From NCBI GenBank assembly GCA_016839635.1, contig JAEOTV010000263.1, positions 1-11,291 on the forward strand: a DNA stretch of 11,291 nt. The letters are read 5' to 3'. This document shows positions 6,174 through 11,291 of this stretch, piece after piece. Every line of letters begins with the position of its first letter. The first letter of the stretch is position 1. This stretch comes from Promethearchaeota archaeon. Its GTDB lineage: Archaea > Asgardarchaeota > Lokiarchaeia > Sigynarchaeales > SOKP01. The translations under genes were made by a program, and so were the position numbers. The notes below the pieces were generated by a model that saw nothing but the letters and a program-made list of their open reading frames with translations, was not told the DNA's origin and searched no databases.

Positions 6174-6401
6174 TTTTTTCCAGATTATTTCTCAAAAATT
6201 TCCAATTTATTCTTCAAAAAAATTCGCAAAATTCTAAGATCTCCTAATATATGAGGAGTATTTTTCCAATTTATTATTAAAAATTAAGGGTAAATTTTGT
6301 TATTCTTCTTGAATAAATTACGAGGAAAAAGCGTGTAAGTGTGAATTGAAATTTGTCATTTTCAAAAATAAACTGGAAAATTTCAAAAATAAATTGGAAA
6401 A
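6174..6401. repeat. five-copy TTTCCARTTTATT array in facing pairs
   Basis: Copies of about 22-25 bases sharing TTTCCA(A/G)TTTATT followed by a short A-rich end lie at 6174-6198 and 6199-6221 (plus, tandem), 6261-6282 (plus), and 6359-6380 and 6381-6401 (minus, tandem). The outer pairs face each other, giving imperfect inverted repeats of about 47 bases at the ends of a 228-base segment. A small hairpin, CTCCT (6241-6245) with AGGAG (6254-6258), lies inside. There is no coding capacity. A miniature inverted-repeat element or a cluster of protein-binding sites are the main options. The right end touches the last codon of the broken winged-helix gene. Confidence 0.5.
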
Positions 6402-6725
6402 CTAAGATTGAAAAATTGAGTCTTCGATCTTTTTAGCTCGATTATACCACTTAATCCCATCATCAGTTAAAAGAAATTATTTCCTTTTTCTGCCTTGAAA
6501 TGTATCAAATACGGAATCGACTAACCAATTTTGCTCTAAATTCTTAACTGTAGAAGTAGGCGGGGACAATCGAATAGAGGTGTTGTATTTTTGATTGTAT
6601 TCATTTAGAATTCTTTTGATATCGGTTAAAGTATATCTGCTTACTTCTCCATAACTCATTAAATCTTGCCCTAATACTAAAATAATCCTTTTTTCTAAGT
6701 TAGAAAGAATTGGAATATCATTCAT
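6402..6725 (-). pseudogene. winged-helix transcriptional regulator interrupted by an in-frame TAA
   Basis: The open part (6477-6725) encodes 82 residues: a helical N-terminus, a helix-turn-helix region with the recognition-helix-like S-P-P-T-S-T-V-K-N-L-E-Q-N-W-L (54-68), and the start of a wing. It stops at TAA after R-K-R-K. The same frame continues with F-L-L-T-D-D-G-I-K-W-Y-N-R-A-K-K-I-E-D to TAG at 6402-6404. That is exactly the wing strand and final helix of PadR/MarR-like regulators (…Y-x-L-T-x-x-G…), so TAA probably replaces a Tyr codon (TAT). The whole protein would be 107 residues. It is divergent from the 6821-8134 gene and might have regulated it. The product now lacks the second wing strand, so it is probably inactive unless the stop is a sequencing error or is read through. 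Confidence 0.65.
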
Positions 6726-6782
6726 TTCCTCTTATTTTAAAAGGGTCTATGAAAAGAAATTTAAATATGAGATATCATATAA

Positions 6783-6790
6783 TTTATAAG
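6783..6790 (+). promoter_or_regulatory. TATA-like box for the 6821 gene
   Basis: TTTATAAG lies about 34 bases before ATG 6821, predicting a leader of under ten bases. No Shine-Dalgarno sequence is present. This spacing supports 6821 as the start instead of the ATG at 6710, which would overlap the divergent regulator gene. Confidence 0.4.
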
Positions 6791-6820
6791 AGACCATCAT
6801 TCAATAACCCTATAACCATT

Positions 6821-8134
6821 ATGAAAGAATTCAACATCAACAATTTTTTAAAGTTGAGGCTGGAGAATGGAAAGACAATTATTTATGTCAACGGTAAAAG
6901 GTTTAATCAATGTAAGTACTTATTATTAGCTATTCCTTTTGACCAGATTACCCCCTTAGAAGAAATTGAATCGATTGATGAAGCTGTTCAAAGGATAGGA
7001 AATTCTCTTGAAAGTGAGAGATTGATAATCCCTCCTAAAATTGAATTTTGGGGTCATTGTAGTAATCTACAAGTGTGGTACGAATCCAATTATGATACAA
7101 GACTAATTCATAAGAATCTTGCATTTCCATTGTTGGAAAAATTAGCTGAGGTTGGGGACCCAATAGCCAAGAAAGTATTTGTAGAGGAAGTCTCTCTACG
7201 ATTTAGTGAAGGTAACGATATAGTGAGAGATTTCCTTACAACTGAGGGATATTTAAGACATTTCAAATTTGAGCAATTTTATAGTTTATTATTTGAACTT
7301 GTCTTTGATTCATTCGAAGAACTTCTCAAGATCATATGTACTTATTTCATTACTCATAATGATTCGGTAGAAGATTTTTTTGAATTTATCGCATCTATTG
7401 AAGACATTTCATTGAGAAATTTTATTAGAAATCCTAAAGAGTCTTATCAATACGATTTTTATCAAGCACTTGTTAGGTATTTGGGACGCTACAGAGTAGA
7501 TCATCCTAAAAGCAAATTTATCAGAGAGGGTTTTAAGAAGGTTGGTAAGCGGTTCCTTGATTCTTTATTAAGATATTTAATTGATGATGATGGTTATATT
7601 TGTGTTCAAGCTTTGGAAGACTTAATATATATTGATGGGAACAAGATGAAGAAATTCTTATTAAATAGAGAATACAATTTCAGACTTGAAAATATGGATT
7701 TGTGGGACTTTCAACATCTTCTAAGAATATTACTCTTATGTTTCACGCCAGAGGATCTAATGGTTTTTTTAGAAAGAAATTATAAGAGAGATCTAATTAG
7801 GATATTTCTTCCTCAAATGAAAGGATTTAGTTACTTGAGGATGTCACAACAAGAAGAAATTAACATCACTCAATTTATTGCTGCTTTTTTATTAGAGGAA
7901 GCAGGTACCGAAGATTACCTTAGTAACCTTCATAATTTAGGCAACTTACTAGTTAGTATATTTTTATCTGAACTAATTGATAAGAACCTTGAAGTAAATG
8001 AGGAGATAATTAAGACTCTGGCTTGGATAGGAGAAGATGCGAGATCGAAATTAGAGAATGAATTATATAGACTCTTTGATGTCCATATAGTAGATGAATA
8101 CAAAAGTAAGTTTAGAGAATATTTTCAGTCTTAG
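6821..8134 (+). CDS. helical repeat-type protein of a Lokiarchaeal family
   Basis: From ATG 6821 the protein has 437 residues. The N-terminal part (about 1-60) is a small beta-containing unit with L-E-N-G-K-T-I-I-Y-V-N-G-K-R-F-N-Q-C-K-Y-L-L-L. Residues 75 to about 125 hold the block E-F-W-G-H-C-S-N-L-Q-V-W, Y-D-T-R-L and L-A-F-P-L-L-E-K-L-A-E-V-G-D-P-I-A-K-K-V-F. I recall this block from many Lokiarchaeal proteins that often continue into leucine-rich or HEAT-like repeats; that is memory, not a search. Here the remainder is all helix, with HEAT-like pairs near the C-terminus, and no leucine-rich repeats are visible. No signal peptide, membrane segment or enzyme motif is seen. A protein-interaction scaffold is the most reasonable inference. 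An in-frame ATG at 6710 exists but would overlap the divergent gene. Confidence 0.72.
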   Translation: MKEFNINNFLKLRLENGKTIIYVNGKRFNQCKYLLLAIPFDQITPLEEIESIDEAVQRIGNSLESERLIIPPKIEFWGHCSNLQVWYESNYDTRLIHKNLAFPLLEKLAEVGDPIAKKVFVEEVSLRFSEGNDIVRDFLTTEGYLRHFKFEQFYSLLFELVFDSFEELLKIICTYFITHNDSVEDFFEFIASIEDISLRNFIRNPKESYQYDFYQALVRYLGRYRVDHPKSKFIREGFKKVGKRFLDSLLRYLIDDDGYICVQALEDLIYIDGNKMKKFLLNREYNFRLENMDLWDFQHLLRILLLCFTPEDLMVFLERNYKRDLIRIFLPQMKGFSYLRMSQQEEINITQFIAAFLLEEAGTEDYLSNLHNLGNLLVSIFLSELIDKNLEVNEEIIKTLAWIGEDARSKLENELYRLFDVHIVDEYKSKFREYFQS

Positions 8135-8168
8135 ATTATCCAAGCTTCAACCCAATATTCATATAAGG

Positions 8169-8813
8169 TTAAACTAAGATTGTACCTATCAAAAGATAGA
8201 GCCCGAATATAATCATGAAAAGTGCTGAGACTAATAATGCATATTTATAGATTTTCGGGTTTAACGATTTGCTTCCGAGATATATAAGAACTGAGAGAGG
8301 AGCATAAAATATAAAATCTCCTAATTCATGCCCAAGAAAGAACAATAATAAACCTAAAGGATTTTGAAAGGATAAATTTAAATTGATCATAATTGTCAGT
8401 CCTGTGACTGCCCACCAAAATAACCAGTAGGGATTAGTAATTGAGTAAAAAATACCCCCCAGAAAGCTATTTCCTTTAAACCCCTTCAAATTTTCCCCTT
8501 CTATATTGAATTTTATTTCATAACGCTTTTTATAGACTTCTCGTATTGTTAGAGTCCCAAAAGTTATTAGACAGGTACCACCAATTATTCCGATAATGAT
8601 TAAAAATATAAAATTTTGGATAAAAAAGGAAGCACCTAATAATAATAGAAATATTAGAGATAGTTCTAATACAGCATGACCTAGCACAATAAATAATCCC
8701 GTATAAGGATTTTTACTCTTAAATGTTTTGTATATGGTGAATGTCAAGACTGGTCCTGGAGATAAAGCACCAGTAAGTGCAACTATAAAGGATATAAGAA
8801 AGATCTCAATCAT
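8169..8813 (-). CDS. LysE/RhtB-type amino-acid exporter
   Basis: The 214-residue membrane protein matches the LysE family of amino-acid exporters. It begins with a membrane helix carrying the signature G-A-L-S-P-G-P (15-21). A polar loop at about residues 95-115 separates two groups of helices, and S-I-T-N-P-Y-W-L-F-W-W (about 125-135) and G-H-E-L-G-D-F-I-F-Y carry the other conserved polar positions. About six membrane helices can be counted, the usual number. Its ATG (8813-8811) follows directly on the TGA of the upstream gene with no gap, so translation is almost certainly coupled. The exported amino acid cannot be told from sequence. The divergent aminotransferase gene may act on related substrates. 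Confidence 0.88.
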   Translation of the reverse strand: MIEIFLISFIVALTGALSPGPVLTFTIYKTFKSKNPYTGLFIVLGHAVLELSLIFLLLLGASFFIQNFIFLIIIGIIGGTCLITFGTLTIREVYKKRYEIKFNIEGENLKGFKGNSFLGGIFYSITNPYWLFWWAVTGLTIMINLNLSFQNPLGLLLFFLGHELGDFIFYAPLSVLIYLGSKSLNPKIYKYALLVSALFMIIFGLYLLIGTILV

Positions 8814-9275
8814 TCAAAAACCTATTATCCGAATAACTATGACTAGAATAACTATAATTGGAATAACTAACAATATAGCCCATAAGTACGTTCGAAAAAA
8901 TCCCTTCCTAACTGCTTTAAGTCCATCTTCCCATTTTTCTTGTGTCTTTTCTTGCCAATTTTTGAAATCTTGACTGATTTTTTTCTTATGAGCATCCCAT
9001 TGTTCCTTTGTTTTCAGGCTCCGTTGATCCATTTCTTCCGTCCATTTTTGAACCTTTTTTTCCCAATCTTGTTTAACACCATTAAAGAATTTGTTAACTT
9101 TTTCGGTATTTTCTTCCCATATTTCAGCATTTTTCTTAGTTTTTTCCTCTAAAGTCGTTTTAAAATTTTCAAAGCCATCCTTCATTCCATCAATGAAATT
9201 TTGCCAGCCTTTTTGAAAAGGCTTTTCAGTTATTTTTTTATTTTCAGAATTATCTAAATTATTTTCTTTACTCAT
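8814..9275 (-). CDS. tail-anchored Trp-rich amphipathic helix protein
   Basis: The 153-residue protein has no family I recognise. Residues 1-20 are polar. Residues 22-122 form one long amphipathic helix or coiled coil: hydrophobic residues recur every three to four positions (W24, I28, M31, F35, F38, L42, W53, V60, F64, V67, W71, W78, W93, F104, W107, W115), with seven Trp on the hydrophobic face and Lys/Glu elsewhere. A single membrane segment ends the chain (about 129-151), so the bulk should face the cytoplasm as a C-tail-anchored protein. The layout resembles eukaryotic-style tail-anchored coiled-coil proteins, but no SNARE motif is evident. It is the first gene of an operon with the LysE-type exporter. 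A role in membrane organisation or as a partner of the exporter is inference. Confidence 0.78.
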   Translation of the reverse strand: MSKENNLDNSENKKITEKPFQKGWQNFIDGMKDGFENFKTTLEEKTKKNAEIWEENTEKVNKFFNGVKQDWEKKVQKWTEEMDQRSLKTKEQWDAHKKKISQDFKNWQEKTQEKWEDGLKAVRKGFFRTYLWAILLVIPIIVILVIVIRIIGF

Positions 9276-9298
9276 AATTTTTTGTTAATTTATTTTAG

Positions 9299-9306
9299 TA
9301 TTTAAA
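9299..9306 (-). promoter_or_regulatory. TATA-like box of the tail-anchored/exporter operon
   Basis: On the minus strand TTTAAATA is centred about 27 bases before ATG 9275, and no Shine-Dalgarno sequence is present. This is the geometry of a leaderless transcript. Confidence 0.4.
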
Positions 9307-9361
9307 TTCAGCAAATAAATTTCAATTACTTTCCAAAATTATTTATTCCTAGATAAGATTC

Positions 9362-9369
9362 TTTATAAT
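9362..9369 (+). promoter_or_regulatory. TATA-like box of the aminotransferase gene
   Basis: TTTATAAT is centred about 27 bases before ATG 9393, again fitting a leaderless transcript. It shares the 117-base intergenic region with the divergent operon promoter. Confidence 0.45.
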
Positions 9370-9392
9370 TTCTAAAAAGTGATGTAATAATT

Positions 9393-10772
9393 ATGAACTT
9401 TAGCATTACACAAAAAACCCCTTTATACAAATGTTTTTCAGACATTGGAAAAAGAATAATGCTTCCAGAGGGGATATTCTATTGGGCAAAACGAGCAAAA
9501 GAGGAAGCAGAACTAATAGGGACACTGGGTGCTGCTTATGGATTTGAAAAGGATTTTATTGATGGAGGAAATGACAATTGGTTACCCTGTTATTTGAAAG
9601 AGATCTCAGATTATTCAAGGCTTACTGTTAAGGAGATCGTTCCTTATACTTCTATTGGAGGACTGTTAGAGACAAGGGAGTTTTGGAAGCATTGGATAAT
9701 TCAAAAATCATTATATGGTAATACCGAAGAAGGCTTATTGTCGCGATTAAATAAATTTATAACCACTCCCGTAATAACGGGAGGTATTACTAATGGAATT
9801 TTTCAAGCTTGCTCACTTTTTTTAAATCCAAGTGATTTTATTATTGTACCAAATAAAAGATGGGGAAATTATGATAATATTGTCAGTAAATTCATTGGAG
9901 CGAAATGTAAATCATTTGAATTTTTTAAAAATAATAAAATAAATCTTAAAGGATTAAGAACTGCTATTGCAGATGTTGCAAATAGTCAAGAAAAGATAAT
10001 CATCCTTTTAAATTTTCCCAATAATCCTACTGGATACGTCCCTACGAAAGAAGAAGCTTCTAAGCTTGTTGAAATGTTAAAAGAGAGTCAATTACATCAT
10101 GAAAAACCTATTATCGTGTTAGTTGACGACGCATATGAGCCATATGTGTTTAAAGAGAATGTCTTAAATAGATCAATCTTCTATGATCTACACCAATTGG
10201 ATGAAAATGTAATTCCAATTAAATTAGACGGAATAACGAAAGAACTCTTAATTTATGGAGGGAGGATTGGTTTTATTACATTAGGTTTAAAACCAAGCTG
10301 GATAGAAAACGATGAGGAATTACAAATCTTAAAGAATGAAATCCATAATAAATTAGAAGGTTTTACCCGGGCAACTATATCAAATTGCAACAGTTTTTAC
10401 CAAGTACTTGTCCAAAAATTATTCCAAGAAAAGGGATTAGAACAAATCATGACATCGAGAACAGGAGTACTAAATTTACTTAAAGAAAGATATGATTGTA
10501 TTAATTCTGAGTTAAACAAAATAGATAATCCAAATATATCAATTGATCCAAATTCTGGGGGGTTTTTTGTCTTTTTAAATTTAAATCCTGATAAAATTAA
10601 AGCAACAGAATTCGCAGATCACTTATTAAAACAATATAAAGTAGGGATAATACCCGTTGAGAAGTTAGCCGAAAATGTAAATGGAATTCGAATTGCTTAT
10701 TGCTCGATAGATCTAAATGAGATACCAGAATTGATAAAAAGAATTAAACTAGCTTTAAATGATTTCTCTTAG
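9393..10772 (+). CDS. class I/II PLP-dependent aminotransferase
   Basis: The 459 residues form a fold-type I aminotransferase, a cytoplasmic enzyme that moves an amino group between an amino acid and a 2-oxoacid using pyridoxal phosphate. Key residues are visible: G-G-I-T-N-G in the cofactor-binding helix (about 131-136), N-F-P-N-N-P-T-G (207-214) with N211 contacting the PLP ring, D245 and Y248 in V-D-D-A-Y, Schiff-base lysine K283 in G-I-T-K-E followed by Y-G-G-R-I-G-F, and R433 in G-I-R-I-A-Y as carboxylate binder. It is somewhat longer than typical (about 390-420), with an extended N-terminal region containing L-G-A-A-Y-G-F. The amino acid cannot be predicted. It diverges from an operon with a LysE-type exporter, so a shared amino-acid substrate is possible. 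Confidence 0.9.
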   Translation: MNFSITQKTPLYKCFSDIGKRIMLPEGIFYWAKRAKEEAELIGTLGAAYGFEKDFIDGGNDNWLPCYLKEISDYSRLTVKEIVPYTSIGGLLETREFWKHWIIQKSLYGNTEEGLLSRLNKFITTPVITGGITNGIFQACSLFLNPSDFIIVPNKRWGNYDNIVSKFIGAKCKSFEFFKNNKINLKGLRTAIADVANSQEKIIILLNFPNNPTGYVPTKEEASKLVEMLKESQLHHEKPIIVLVDDAYEPYVFKENVLNRSIFYDLHQLDENVIPIKLDGITKELLIYGGRIGFITLGLKPSWIENDEELQILKNEIHNKLEGFTRATISNCNSFYQVLVQKLFQEKGLEQIMTSRTGVLNLLKERYDCINSELNKIDNPNISIDPNSGGFFVFLNLNPDKIKATEFADHLLKQYKVGIIPVEKLAENVNGIRIAYCSIDLNEIPELIKRIKLALNDFS

Positions 10773-10791
10773 TTTTATATCACTCTTTCTA

Positions 10792-10818
10792 AAGATAATA
10801 ATATAGTAATATTATCTT
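10792..10818 (+). terminator. hairpin and T-run after the aminotransferase gene
   Basis: AAGATAATA (10792-10800) and TATTATCTT (10810-10818) form a perfect 9-base inverted repeat with a 9-base loop, followed by AATTTTTATC. It lies 20 bases past the stop codon. The stem is AT-rich and weak, but the T-run fits termination. Confidence 0.5.
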
Positions 10819-10834
10819 AATTTTTATCAAAATT

Positions 10835-10856
10835 TTTATAAACTTATTTTTATAAT
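10835..10856 (+). promoter_or_regulatory. TATA-like boxes for the gelsolin-like gene
   Basis: TTTATAAA (10835-10842) and TTTATAAT (10849-10856) are two candidates, giving leaders of about 39 or 25 bases before ATG 10904. The leader carries GTGA at 10891-10894, nine bases before the ATG, as a possible ribosome binding site. Confidence 0.4.
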
Positions 10857-10903
10857 GTTATTAAAAAAATAATTTAATTTAATCAAAAAAGTGAATATTA
10901 AAC

Positions 10904-11291
10904 ATGAAACTTTTTCTTATTGAACAAGGAAATTTAAAAGAAATCAATAAACCAATCTTTTCCAGTGGAGATGTTTACCTTTTAGATACAGAAAATACAA
11001 TTTATGTCTGGATTGGTAATAAATGTTCAGTAGATGAGAAAACCGCGGGTGCTGCTCAAGCAAGAACACTTGATCAACAACGTGGTGGTGCAGCTAAAAT
11101 TATTACAGTGGATCAAGGACAAGAATCAAAGGAATTTATGAAAGCGATCACTCCAATGGGTGCCATGAAAATTGTTGAAAAGAATTTTGCTAAAACATTA
11201 CTAAAAGATGTGACTACTGGTGATTGGGCAGGATTTACTGAATGGAAAAACGTTCTTTATCGGGTTTCTTCAGAAGAATTCGAAGATATTA
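10904..11291 (+). CDS. gelsolin-domain protein, 3' end outside the window
   Basis: The first 129 codons are present and the gene runs off the right edge. Residues about 1-90 are a gelsolin-like domain: S-G-D-V-Y-L-L-D, then T-I-Y-V-W-I-G-N-K and D-E-K-T-A-G-A-A-Q-A-R. G22, D23 and E45 sit where gelsolin domains bind the type 2 calcium ion. A second segment begins with G-D-W-A-G-F-T-E-W-K-N-V-L-Y-R-V, which could be a linker or the start of another domain. Asgard archaea encode one- to three-domain gelsolins that bind, sever or cap actin. Actin regulation is known for the family, while the number of domains here is cut off from view. No signal peptide is present, so it is cytoplasmic. Confidence 0.88.
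   Translation, partial: MKLFLIEQGNLKEINKPIFSSGDVYLLDTENTIYVWIGNKCSVDEKTAGAAQARTLDQQRGGAAKIITVDQGQESKEFMKAITPMGAMKIVEKNFAKTLLKDVTTGDWAGFTEWKNVLYRVSSEEFEDI

Noticed and set aside
6174..6401. CRISPR array
   Set aside because: The copies are in both orientations, imperfect, and either directly adjacent or irregularly spaced, with no uniform unique spacers and no cas genes nearby.
6710..6820. Longer start for the 6821 protein
   Set aside because: It would overlap the start of the divergent regulator and cover the probable promoter. The extra residues do not look like the family, and a TATA-like box fits ATG 6821.
8728..9152. Two plus-strand open frames (8728-8973 and 8940-9152)
   Set aside because: They are antisense to the tail-anchored protein and exporter genes, whose helix periodicity and membrane motifs are clear.

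Overview
The window looks like a piece of a very AT-rich Asgard archaeal genome, most likely Lokiarchaeia-like. The evidence is the gene mix: a gelsolin-domain protein at the right edge, an archaeal histone, a proteasome beta subunit directly followed by a long coiled-coil protein with a C-terminal RING-type zinc finger, a tail-anchored helical protein, and a protein whose N-terminal block I associate with Lokiarchaeal repeat proteins. Several genes have a TATA-like box about 27 bases before the start codon and no Shine-Dalgarno sequence, which fits leaderless archaeal transcripts. Others carry a strong GGAGG site. All family calls come from reading the sequence; no search was run.

Left part (1-2493). 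A small unknown gene (177-440) and an ArdC-type antirestriction protein (459-1358) form a probable mobile-element cassette. Converging on it from the minus strand is a histone gene (1439-1686) that I found by reading through a one-base frameshift. About 800 bases without an intact gene follow. They hold a coding-like remnant (1763-2005), a 27-base inverted repeat and four copies of the octamer TGATCATA.

Centre (2494-5813). A proteasome beta-type subunit, with Ser where the catalytic Thr is expected, is followed in the same direction by the 683-residue RING protein. The pair suggests a ubiquitin-proteasome connection. A T-rich terminator separates them from a GNAT acetyltransferase whose GC content and codon use are unlike its neighbours, suggesting recent transfer.

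Middle non-coding stretch (5814-6401). It holds a possible decayed small gene, an 18-base palindrome-like element and a 228-base array of five copies of a short motif arranged as two facing tandem pairs plus one, resembling a small inverted-repeat element. The array abuts a minus-strand winged-helix regulator (6402-6725) broken by an in-frame TAA.

Right part (6821-11291). A helical Lokiarchaeal-type protein points right. A tightly coupled minus-strand operon follows (tail-anchored Trp-rich helix protein, then a LysE-type exporter with ATG directly after TGA). Diverging from that operon is a class I/II PLP aminotransferase, followed by a hairpin terminator. Last comes the start of a gelsolin-like gene that runs off the window. 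The aminotransferase and the amino-acid exporter share a divergent promoter region, so a link in amino-acid metabolism is possible.
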